A stretch of 64,000 nucleotides of DNA, from contig NC_016131.3 in NCBI RefSeq assembly GCF_000005505.3, positions 22,465,501 through 22,529,500 of the forward strand, written 5' to 3'. The notes beneath the pieces are model-generated. The model searched no databases. It had not been told where the DNA came from and saw only the letters and a list, made by a program, of their open reading frames with translations. Positions 1 to 9,217 of the stretch are shown here, piece after piece. Position numbers and translations under genes: made by a program. Positions within the stretch are counted from its first letter, which is position 1; each line of letters starts with the position of its first letter. The stretch comes from Brachypodium distachyon. Lineage: Eukaryota > Streptophyta > Magnoliopsida > Poales > Poaceae.

Positions 1-667
1 CAAGATGTGATTAAAGCAATAAACAAACGGATGTTAGTGCTAGCTTTCAACACAAGTTCAACTATGTAATGAATTAAAAAAGGTCAAAACAAGGGACCAA
101 CACTGCTCATGACATACAGTAATATCAAGGAAAATGCATGCCATCTCACCCTCGTTTCTTTTCAATCGAAAAAAAAATGCTTCCTTATCTATAGCCACAA
201 CAAAAATAAGGTGTTTGGTGAATATTTATGTTATATGTTCAAATAAAAGATTGATTTTATAATGTTCTAATTTTTTTTTCAAATCTTTATGGAGATTGGG
301 GCTTAAATGTAGTCTCGCTTTCAATCAAACATGCAGTAATAGATATTGAGGGCATTGTAGGACAGGGCTACTAGTGTAAACAGTAAGAAAGGAGCTGTAA
401 CTCGAGCTGGAAACTCGTGCATTTTTTTCGAAATTAGTTAAATATACATAGAGTTGTAGTAAGTTCTCTTGCCCCAGCAATAATTTCAATAATTTGATAA
501 TTAAGTCATAAATATGGCAGCTTGGGTATACAATACTAGTTTGCATTCATACTGATAGTTGATACAACACTGTATTATGATTTATGAGCATGGGAGACAT
601 GTCATGACAATTCATGAAGAGGGTAACATCCAAATTACTGTTGCCTTGATGCGTTGAGCACACATAC
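1..667 (-). other. MSH4 intron 4 (continues beyond the left edge)
   Basis: AT-rich DNA downstream of the exon-4 donor (GTATGT at 662-667 on the minus strand). I see no further MSH4 exon, repeat termini or RNA gene in it. Short minus-strand ORFs here have no recognisable content. Confidence 0.6.
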
Positions 668-2510
668 CACTTAATTGTCGCAGAGGCCGCAGCAAGACAA
701 AGATAGTACTGCTTGCAATAAGTATCCAAACCAAGTGCAGATGGGTCTCTAGCTGAAAGATTTTTCACCATGACTGCCCCCTTAAAGAAAAGGGAATATG
801 GGTGTTATTATGGGGTGGCATTCCCCTGATAAGTGAAAGAACAAATATCCCAGTAAGTGACAACCATACCTTGGTATCATCAAAGCAACCACGTGCCACT
901 GTGACCTACAAAGTGAGTTTTTCTTAGAGAAGAATGCAATGATTTCCCCTGTGTAAAATAGAGATATCATGCCATAAAAATAGTCACCTTTTTGTTTGCT
1001 GGGTAATTTTTATCAACCAGCTCCGAAACTCCAACCATACCATCTGCCGCTGTTTTATTTGGGGGCACAATTACAACCATCGGATCATAGAAATGCAGTA
1101 GTGTTTTTGTATTATGGTATGAACAGCTGGTCTCGATATACTGAGATAGGTGTAGTGAGGCTGATCTCAAATCAAAGGCCGCGACGCCAACCTGTAAAAG
1201 TTTCATTAATTCACTCTTTTTCTAAAGACATATTCTGGTAAAAGTAGCAAATTAGTACTCCCTCCATTCCACAAAACAACTCATATATTTTTTTTTCATT
1301 TGTTCCACAATACACCTCATTTTTCTGTTGGCACCCGCACCCACCCAATAACAACTCACATCTCTTACTTTTAATCCAATAGAAATGGTCAAGCATGAGA
1401 AACAAGAGCTTCCTTGGTCCAAGTGCACAAATCTATATGAGGTGTATTTTGGAATGGAGGGAGTACAAAACAGTATCCATTCTTGAATTCCAAGGTTGGC
1501 TTTCTCTGCTTTGCTATTAGTACAACTTGTTTTGGTCATCAGCATTGTAAAATAATAATATAATAATATACGAGCCTAAGGTGCACTTCCATGTATTCAC
1601 CCACAAAAAATAAGGACCCCCCAACCCCCACCACCACAAATGTCCACATTCATGAGCAGAACACTTGCAGGCGCACATGGGATGGGGTGAGCATATAGAG
1701 ACACATTGTAAATCTGGATATACAATCTTAATATAGTGACTTGTATATGGAGGCCAGAGAGTGTTGATTCTAGAAAAAAGAAAAACGCCTAAAGTATACA
1801 TTCCTGGGTTAATTTATAAGGGATTATCTATGCGGCTCAAGTAGAATAAACCAGCAAAAGAAGTCAAGCACGCTCTCCATTTCTACACATGAGATTAAAG
1901 AAACTTGTACGAATTACTGGTTACCGCCGACATCGGTGTATGAATAATGCAGTAGCAGGAAATTACTAAAAGTTTACCCAGTACGTCCGGGTACATATCA
2001 ATAAATTTAGATTCGATTCGAACGGCAAACGCAGCAGGAGAATTGCCGTGCAGTGCAGGTGCAGCTATCCGCATGAAACGAATTGCCGATCCTAAAACCC
2101 CCAATTCCAAAACTAATCTCCGACGGGGTACGGATCTCTTCGCATGACCGGAAAAGGCAACCGAACGCAAGACCTATCGCCCAAACGGCCCGCTGATTTT
2201 GAGCAATCCAACGGAGCAACACCGCACAGGCACACCGAACCGAATCAATTCGTGCGATTCAATCCGAGAGTATCCCGAGAGTATCCCAGCAAGAGACGGA
2301 TTGAGCGGGACACGGAGGTCGAAACGATAGAGACGGAAACGCGCGCGACGAAACCAACGACCTGACTAGACCAATGCGGGGGGAAGGGGAGGGGGTTTAA
2401 GGCCTGACCTCCTTGGCTCGGTTCTCGATGAGGCCGATCACGAAGCTCGACCGATCGCCGACGCCAACGACCCGTCCGCCGCCGCCGCTGCCGGTAGCGT
2501 CCTCTTTCAT
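668..2510 (-). CDS. MSH4: MSH4, meiotic MutS homologue 4, exons 1-4 (5' part only)
   Basis: MSH4 pairs with MSH5 (MutS-gamma) and stabilises recombination intermediates in meiosis as one of the ZMM proteins for class I crossovers; it acts in the nucleus and does not repair mismatches. I recognise it from the N-terminal segment: SSFVIGLIENRAKE, then FDLRSASLHLSQYIET, then TLLHFYDP, VPPNKTAADGMVGVSELVD, ARGCFDDTK and NLSARDPSALGLDTYCKQYY. Exon 1 is 2409-2510 (start chosen at MKEDATG; an upstream in-frame ATG at 2666 is possible), exon 2 988-1191, exon 3 only 36 nt at 870-905, exon 4 668-780. All junctions are GT..AG and the phase is kept (exon 4 ends two bases into a Trp codon). The MutS core, clamp and ATPase domains are not here: the next exon (IEAEKG region in homologues) is not found in 1-667, so the gene continues left of the window. 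No disabling change is visible in these exons. Confidence 0.9.
1258..1463. mobile_element. Stowaway-type MITE inside MSH4 intron 1
   Basis: About 206 bp bounded by CTCCCTCCATTCC and its inverted copy GGAATGGAGGGAG, flanked on both sides by TA, the target duplication of Tc1/mariner-related Stowaway MITEs. No coding capacity. It lies between exons 1 and 2 of MSH4, so it is spliced out. Confidence 0.8.
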
Positions 2511-2703
2511 CCCCTCTGCCGAGCTCGGGAGCGGTAGTTCGTGTGTGTGTGTGGGCGCAAGGCAATGAGAGTGTGTGGTCGCTTCCTTTTTCTCTCCAAG
2601 GCTCGCATTGGAAGGAAGAGCCTCGAAGAGGGAGGAGGTCGGCTGAGGCTGCCCTTCTGGTCCCACTGAAGCTGCCTGACTCCATGTTCGTCCTATAAAA
2701 AAG
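2511..2703 (-). promoter_or_regulatory. MSH4 leader and proximal promoter segment
   Basis: This is the only unique DNA between the MSH4 start codon and the large inverted-repeat element upstream. It is GC-rich with a short GT run at 2541-2551. I cannot place a TATA box or transcription start. If transcription begins within it, the 5' leader is short; otherwise the promoter includes one arm of the element. Confidence 0.35.
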
Positions 2704-3902
2704 GCTATTTTTTTAAATAATACGAATTATTTAATCATTATTAAAAATAATATGCATTTTAGAAAAATTTCAAAAATAATACACCTTCGGCCTGGGCCAG
2801 CCTGACTGGAGCTAATCAGCCTGGCCCAAACCGATTAGGCCCACTCGGCCTCGCCCAGGCCAACTGGAGGCTGGCCTGCCCATCCACAGGCCGACTGGCC
2901 CTTGTTGGCATCGGCCAGGCCGATTAGGGTCCAGTCGGCTTCGGCCAGGCTGACTGGGTGCTCGTCTTCCTCGCACGTACATGAACAGAACGGAACAGAA
3001 CGTCACTGCTCGCCGGTTGATCTCCCTTCGTTTTCCTTGGTCTGCACTCATTCTCTTCGCATTAACACATACGAATTAATCCTCACTATTCCACGAACCG
3101 GTTCAGGCGCAATAGGTCTCCCGTCGCGGCCAGGGCTCCGGGCACGGCTTCGGCATGACGTCGGGGACGGCACGGCCAACGGCGACGGTTGTTCGCGAAA
3201 CCTTGTCAAAAAAGGTGAAGGGGGTCAGACGAGTCTCCCGGTGAAAGGAATCGAGGAACAGAACTTTGGAGCGAGCTCCCCTTCAACAATGGAGGCGACG
3301 GATAGCGGAGGAAAACGGTCGTGGCACGAAATGTAGAGAGCTTGAGGGGACAACCTCTCAATAGGATAATGAGAGAGGAAGGGCAGAGGCACACGATGAC
3401 GCTCTAGGAATCGCTTTTTATAGGCAAAGGAGGGAGATCGGGAGACGGATGCCAACGGGCGGCATTCGGCGTGTCAATGGAAGTGGCCATTAAAGAAGGA
3501 AAACGGGAGACCTAGCGCCTGAACTGGTTCGTGGAATAGTGGAGATTAATTCTAATGTGTTAATGCGAAGAGAATGAGTGGAGACTAGGGGAATCGAAGG
3601 GAGATCAACCGGTGAGTAGTGGCTTTCTGTTCCGAGGAAGACGAGCTCCCAGTCGGCCTGGCCGAAGCCGACTAGGGCCTAATCGGCCTGGGCGATGTGG
3701 ACAAGGCCAGTCGGCCTGTGGGCTAGCAGGCCGGCCTCCAGTCGGCCTGGGCGAGGCCGAGTGGGCCTAATCGGTTTGGGCCAGGCCGATTAGCTCCAGT
3801 CGGGCTGGCCCAGGCCGTGGGTGTATTATTTTTGAATTTTTTCTAAAACGTGTATTATTTTCATTAATAATTAAATAATTCGTATTATTTAAAAAAATTA
3901 GC
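2704..3902. mobile_element. Long-TIR Mutator-like element upstream of MSH4
   Basis: Left arm 2704-3124 and right arm 3503-3902 are inverted copies of each other (about 400 bp, lightly diverged), starting GCTATTTTTTTAAATAATACG and ending with its complement. The flanks ATAAAAAAG (2695-2703) and ATAAAAATG (3903-3911) agree in 8 of 9 bases, fitting the 9-bp target duplication of Mutator-like elements. The arms carry degenerate direct copies of a GGCCTGGCCGATTAGG-like unit. The 380-bp centre has no recognisable protein. Non-autonomous; superfamily inferred from arm length and target size only. Confidence 0.75.
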
Positions 3903-4275
3903 ATAAAAATGGCATCTCAAAGTGAAGCCCCCAATCCTCCCCATTTTTCCACTTTTGTTCATATGGCGGTCCATGATCAAATTATGTGAAAACTCCCATT
4001 TGTTCAAAAGTGGTCATCACCTCCAATTTTTTTTCCAAATTTGAGGAGAGTATAGAAGCCCACTTCATGAAAAAAAATATTTCAAACCTTATCCGCTTGT
4101 CTTCTTGGCTCACATGTCAAAGTCCCATAAAGAGATAAATGCGGAGTTATCATTAGACAACAACATATTTTCCATACACCTATTTGTTTAACACCCTCCA
4201 TATGAACAAATGGGGAGGACAGATGGGGCCTCATCCTTGCAGATGCCCAAAGGGCATCTCAAACGGTGGTTGATA
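3903..4275. other. Spacer between two transposons
   Basis: AT-rich unique-looking DNA; no gene, repeat ends or RNA signature seen. Confidence 0.5.
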
Positions 4276-4356
4276 CTCCCTCCATTCCATAAATATTGGC
4301 TCGGTTTTGTATTGTACTAGTACAAAACCGAGCCAATATTTATTGAACGGAGGGAG
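4276..4356. mobile_element. Very short Stowaway-like hairpin MITE
   Basis: 81 bp, almost a perfect palindrome: CTCCCTCCATTCC..AAATATTGGCTCGG, an arm end TTTTGTA, about 9 bases of loop, then the inverted arm to GGAGGGAG. Flanked by TA on both sides (4274-4275, 4357-4358). The arms are about 36 bp. Confidence 0.8.
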
Positions 4357-4438
4357 TACTAAATTTCTTTTCTATTTTTTTTTCTTGGATCCATGTGTCA
4401 TCTTCTTTTCTATCTTGGTATCAGTGTAGTGCCTGTTC

Positions 4439-6055
4439 GAGCATCTCCAGCTATCCCCCCATATGGCGTCCGGCCTGCCACATTTTTCGGCCATATGGCG
4501 CGGGGGGGGGGGGGGGGCAGCGCAAAGGGAAATTTGGGGGGCTGCCGCGTCCTAGCCGGGCCCCCGATACTAAAAACTAAACTTGCGAAAGTTCAGCAAA
4601 TTAGGCAAACATTCATCAAATTAGGCAACATTTCGTAAAGGTCGGCGCCATTTCATTAAACTTGCGATAATTTACATAGTTGAAAAAAAAACTTAGTCGT
4701 CTAGGTGGTCCATCCATGAGTCGTCGTCGTTGTCGAATTTGAAGCTGGAGTCATCGTCGGAGTCGATGACGACGACTCCCGGCTCCTGCTTCACCGGCAC
4801 GAGTGCCGGTGCCGCCTTCTTCGGCTCCTCCTTGGCCGCCTCGGCCACCAGCCAGGCCTGGACCTCGGCCTTGGACGCGTAGCCAAGGAGCCGGCGCCGC
4901 TCCTCCGCCTGCCGCTCCGCCTCCTCCCTGCTGGCGCGCTCGGTGGCGCGCGGACCCGGGTACTCCTCCGGGTCGGAGTCGCCGCAGTGGTCGATGGCAA
5001 CGCTCTCGTACTCCGGAGGAAGCGCCCACTCCTCCGGCTCCGGCTTCGTCCGCCGTGCTCCGCCCGAGGATGAACCCATCTCATCTTTGATGAGCCGGCG
5101 GGGCGTGCGCGAGGATGAGCCGGAGCACCGCCTAGGTAGCGGTGGCGTCCGGCCGGTGGAGGAGGGAGGGACGTGCCTCCGTCGAGCAGCGGCTGATTGC
5201 CGGCGGTGATATGGGTGAGGACGCCGTCGATTGGGCGCCCCCGCCAGAAGGCGCGCTTGGCCGTCGATGTTGTTCCGCACCGTCGGGTGCGGCACATCTT
5301 GGACGGCACGCCCGTGCTCGTCGGTGAAGAAAACGGCCCAGGCGGTGCCGGTCTCTCGAGCCCCCTTCGCCGACGACTGCTACGCCGGCGTTAGGACGAC
5401 CCAACGCTCCCAGATGCGCTCCCGCAGGCGCGCACCCATCGACACCGGCGGGACGGGCCAGCCGCCCCAGCTGAGATGCCAGCCGTGGGGCAGGCGGCAA
5501 TCCGGCGGCGACAGGTAGCCCGCCGTCCGAATCGCTTAGGCCTCATCGACGCGGAGCCAGCGATGCTCGTCCCAATGGGCCATGGCGACGTCGAGGGCGA
5601 GGGAGAGGAGAGAAGGTGAGGGAGGAGATGGCCGAGGTTAATGAATGGCGAGGTCGACGGCGCTGCCTTTTATAGGCATTGCCGGGGGTGTGAACGTGGC
5701 GGGAAATGGCGTTGGGAATGCACGGGGACGCGCCACGTGGAAGCCGGCAAGACGGGGCAGCGGGTTGACCCGGCAACCACCATAACTCACCTGCGAAGCT
5801 GGTGGGCGATTAATGCCAAAGCCGAGCAAGGTAGTGAATGGCGCTGACAAGGCGGGCCCACGCCATAAAACGCGACGCCGGCGCCCCTGCTCGCCTCCCC
5901 TTGGGCTGGGTTTGGCCTGGGGGCGCCGGCTAACTTTTTGGGTTGCGCTGTCTAAAAAAACAATTTGGGAAGGCCGGCTGGGTTGGTTTTTGGGCGCCGG
6001 CACCCCTCAAGCCCGTTTAGGGGCCCTGGGGGGGGGGGGGCGGCTAGAGTTGCTC
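4439..6055. mobile_element. Class II element with GAGCATCTCCAGC-type ends
   Basis: Left end GAGCATCTCCAGC (4439) and right end, read on the minus strand, GAGCAACTCTAGCC (6055) form imperfect terminal inverted repeats. Flanks TTC and TTA would fit a decayed 3-bp TTA-type duplication (PIF/Harbinger), but the superfamily is uncertain. Both ends carry long poly-G tracts on the plus strand (about 4501-4517 and about 6029-6040). It contains a decayed minus-strand gene. Confidence 0.55.
4693..5584 (-). pseudogene. Decayed element gene with acidic, Lys/Gln/Glu-rich C-terminus
   Basis: Reading from ATG 5584 gives MAHWDEHRWLRVDEA, then an in-frame stop, then AIRTAGYLSPPDCRLP.., a second stop, a TAWAVFFTDEHGRAVQ block, and an uninterrupted 200-residue stretch ending at 4693. 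The C-terminal half has a charged helix (ERASREEAERQAEERRRLL), a PVKQEPG motif typical of SUMO-acceptor-like sites, and an aspartate-rich tail. Similar predicted proteins are common in grass annotations and are usually transposon-borne; I know no function for them. At least two stops break the frame. It lies inside the inverted termini at 4439-6055. Confidence 0.5.
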
Positions 6056-7034
6056 TTACTTTGTGAAGTAACCACTATTTAGTTGTGTTATTCATCTCTC
6101 CTCCACATTGGCCACTATCTTTTCGGTACCCGTCTAGTACCTCTTGTTGCAGATGTCTTAAGCAACTTGAAACGGCGACCAACATTAAAAAAAACTCACT
6201 CCGTCCGAAAATAAGTGACTTAGATTTTTATAAAAATAGGTGTTATATAAACACACGGTTTACTCATTTTTTTCGTACACTCATTGTGGACCGTTCGATC
6301 ATCCACTCAGGAAGGGCTTAGATTTACCCGCTGACCACACCCAGGAAAAAAACAAGCCCGTAGTCCCGTCGAATCCAACTCCTCCTCGTCCACCACCCCC
6401 TCTCTCTCGGTGGCAATTTATCGCGGGCACCATGGGTGGACCCAAATCAATTCAAGGGTATTCAGCATAATACCCATTATGTTTTACAAAAAATCATAAT
6501 ATATACACTATGTATTCTATATGTATGTAAAAAGTGATTTGGGACTGAAACTCAAGGGTATTCAGGCATTGAACCCAGAAATCATCAACACATCTCTCTC
6601 CTCCCTCCTCAGAGTTGGCCCAGTGACCAAAAGTTTCGATTGCTGAAAACCAATCTGTTTACTTGTGAATTTTAGTCTCGTACAACCTCGTGCCTCCTTG
6701 CCTCCTTCAAAATCCTCAAACAACCTATCTTCAAATAAAAAAACCTAGTTTTTGCTCCTTATCTACTCTCGCCTTTGGCAGGCTGGACGCTGCTCTGCGC
6801 ATCGGCGTTTGCGTCGTTCCGAGATTGCACAGGTGCACTGTGCTGCACACAAGAGGACAACGCCTCAACGATCACTCGATTATGGACGCAAATCGAGTAC
6901 AAAGGAAAGGACACTCGGCATGTCCAAGAACCCCATATATATATATATATACTAAGTGTTGTTCGACAACGACGACAGTTGCAATTTTGAATACCCACGG
7001 TCAAAATCCTAGGCTCGCCCCTAGCAGGCGCCAT
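6056..7034. other. Gene-free stretch with MITE remnant and AT repeat
   Basis: Contains a Stowaway-like fragment from about 6195 (CTCACTCCGTCCGAAAATAAG) with no matching right end, a short direct repeat CAAGGGTATTCAG near 6455 and 6554, and an (AT)n run at 6934-6952. No gene recognised. Confidence 0.45.
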
Positions 7035-7330
7035 CTCCTCACCCCTGCGTGGTGAGCGAGGGGAACTGCGGAAGCGGTTGGGCGTGCCTCTAGGAGGCGG
7101 AAAATGGAGGGCATGTTGGCAGTGTCGAGGGCGCGGAGGTAGGCCGAGGGTCTCTGTGATGCCATTGGGGCCATGCTTCATGTCGACTGCCACATAGTCG
7201 TAGCAAGCGAGCGCGGCGATCTTGCCGATGGTGGGGGATAAGGAGAGGAGGAAGAGGCCATAGAGGGTGTCTCCGGCCGCTATGCGGGACTTGAGGGAGC
7301 GGACCGGGGAGCGGTGGCGGCCAAGATTGC
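7035..7330 (-). pseudogene. Fragment of an HpcH/HpaI-type aldolase gene
   Basis: The minus strand reads RSPVRSLKSRIAAGDTLYG, LFLLSLSPTIGKIAALACYD, YVAVDMKHGPNGITE, then after a one-base frameshift AYLRALDTANMPSIFRLLEA. This matches the N-terminal part of plant HpcH/HpaI aldolase family proteins (2-keto-3-deoxy-sugar-acid aldolase-like, class II metal-dependent fold), where the equivalent motif is VDMEHGP. Here the Glu is Lys. Only about 95 of roughly 300-350 residues are present; the metal-binding and C-terminal parts are missing. The fragment is therefore a truncated, frameshifted copy, perhaps captured by a transposon. No parent gene is in the window. Confidence 0.75.
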
Positions 7331-7902
7331 CATGGCCCTGAAAAAAAACATATCCTATGAATGCTTTATTTATGGATTTGGGATTTTTTGGTGTTAGGGA
7401 TTGAAAGGAGATGGATGCATGATTATGAACTTACGGGTAATTTCCGAATGGGTCTCTTGTTACCCTCCTCTCTCGGTTGCTTCTCTTATCCTTTTCTACA
7501 TCTTACATCTTTAAAGATAGCAGAGGGTTCCTGTGGAGAATTGGATGAGACGAGGATTTTCATGAGCTGACTGGTACGGTGGACTCATCTTCTGATGAGC
7601 ACGACGGCGGCGGCGGCGACCAAGGCACGGGAGAGTCCATAACTGGCGCTGGCGGCAAACCCGACGGTATTGTCCGAATCACATTATTAGTCTAGATTAT
7701 GTGTCCGCATAACCTCACCGATCAATATTAGAACAACATCATAGAATACATAATTTTACAGACAAATCACGTATATGCTGATACATATGAGTGATGATGT
7801 TAATTACATTAACTCATGAATACAAAAAGTATCATCATCTCATGATTGTCTCAGAGCCATATCTTCAACATGTGAAGCATATAAGGATGTGAAGCATAAG
7901 GC
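7331..7902. other. Gene-free stretch
   Basis: No recognisable gene or repeat ends. A plus-strand ORF at 7361-7570 has no family features. Confidence 0.4.
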
Positions 7903-8165
7903 GTGTCAACGAGCAAGGGTGGACCTCCGGTTCGCTCTTTTAGCTCGCCTCTTTATTGCCGTTGCTGTCCAGCTAGGGTTGGAGGTGCACCACCTCTATG
8001 TCAAGTAGGCGTTCCTCAACGGTGTGAGCTCTCCGAGGAGGTGTGCGTGGTGCAACCGCCCGAGTTCGTACAAGAAGGCGGGGACAGCAAAGTGCTACAC
8101 CTCCACGAGGTGTTGTATGGCCTGCGCCAGGTCCCGCGCGAGTGGAACATAAAGCTTGACAATGT
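7903..8165 (+). pseudogene. Ty1/copia reverse transcriptase fragment, upstream half
   Basis: The plus strand reads ALLARLFIAVAVQLGLEVHH, LYVK, an in-frame TAG, AFLNG, then in a shifted frame LSEEVCVVQPPEFVQEGG and HEVLYGLRQVPREWNIKLD. This is the copia RT block normally written D-VKTAFLNG..EEVYM-QPPGF..L-KALYGLRQAPRAW. One stop and one frameshift. The downstream half of the same domain resumes at about 8973 after about 0.8 kb of inserted DNA. Confidence 0.85.
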
Positions 8166-8439
8166 AGTTGCAGTGCCAGGATCTACACACGCGCGAGCAC
8201 CCGGAACACGAGAAGATCACAGGGAACAAAGACACAAGACTCTCTCCGTTATTTATCTGGTCAAAACTGACCGCCTGCATATAACAGAAACTACGTACAA
8301 AGAAGAAGCTGGATCTCAACGGGCTACAAGAACGTGCCATCCCAAGCCCACCGGAGTGAACCAGACGAGCCACTGCATGCGCCAAGGCCGTGCCATCCCA
8401 CGGCATGCAATGCATGGCCAACTAACACCTAACTACCTA

Positions 8440-8810
8440 CAGGGACGGAGCTAGTGAAAAAATACCAAGTGCACAACTTTGACATTTATACAAAAATATA
8501 TGGAATTTCAATAAAAAATCATTAAAACTGGTGCAGATACTGCTAAGCCTTGGTGCATCATCAAAACTAGGTATAATTATGCACTAATTTTGTTTTTGAC
8601 CCTGGTGCCTGTGCACCAGATAGCCACCATAGAGCTGCAAAATTGTGACTCTCAGGGTACCTTTTGACCCTCTTTAGTTCAACCAAATGAACTAAAATTT
8701 CAAAATGACATAATTTTTTTTTAAAAACTAGTTCATTTGTTTGAACTAAGGAGTGTCAAAGGGTACCCTGAGGATACCCATGTTGCAGCCACCATGTAGC
8801 TCCGCCCCTG
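8440..8810. mobile_element. hAT-type MITE
   Basis: Starts CAGGGACGGAGCTA and ends TAGCTCCGCCCCTG (imperfect inverted termini). Flanked by perfect 8-bp direct repeats ACTACCTA at 8432-8439 and 8811-8818, the target size of hAT elements. 371 bp including a nested insertion at 8631-8787. No ORF. Confidence 0.9.
8631..8787. mobile_element. Palindromic MITE nested inside the hAT MITE
   Basis: Arms 8636-8693 and 8730-8787 are inverted copies (TGCAAAATTG..AAATGAACT) around a short AT-rich loop. Perfect 8-bp direct repeats GCCACCAT flank it (8623-8630, 8788-8795), so it inserted into the hAT MITE. Confidence 0.85.
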
Positions 8811-8972
8811 ACTACCTACGAGCTACTTTCAAGTCATGACGTGCACATGAACACACGCTACATTACTAAGTTGTTTGCTTAACTGAAAAACAGAACAAGC
8901 TAAACTAGCATCTGAGCGACATGCACAGCAGACAACACACTGTTGTGGATAGGGTTTCAGGCGCATCACCTC

Positions 8973-9183
8973 TGAGCATGTCGTGTACGTGTGTGCTGAG
9001 GGGGATCGGCGACTAATTCTCGACGTGTACGTCGACCACATCATCATCATCGGAGCCCACCTCGACGAGATCGACTGCTTCAAGCGGCCTGTGAAGGAGA
9101 TCTTCAGCATGAGCAACCTAGGGCAGCTCGCTTACTACCTTGGCATGAAGGTGAAGCAAAACGCGAGCAGCATCACTTTGTTG
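8973..9183 (+). pseudogene. Ty1/copia reverse transcriptase fragment, downstream half
   Basis: Reads EHVVYVCAEGDRRLILDVYV, then the catalytic block YVDH, DEIDCFKRPVKEIFSMSNLG, QLAYYLGMKV. This continues the RT domain of the fragment at 7903-8165. The active-site motif is YVDH where copia RTs have YVDD, so a catalytic Asp is lost. The copia sequence stops at about 9183 and DnaJ-pseudogene sequence starts at about 9218. Confidence 0.85.
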
Positions 9184-9217
9184 GCCTGGGCCTGTCTCCG
9201 TCCCTGAACATGTGGGC

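Noticed and set aside
4410..4425. TTGGTATCAGT resembling a retrotransposon primer-binding site
   Set aside because: No LTR lies directly upstream and no gag-pol follows; the match to the tRNA-Met 3' end is incomplete.
7361..7570. 69-codon plus-strand ORF after the aldolase fragment
   Set aside because: No family features, no splice context, AT-rich composition.
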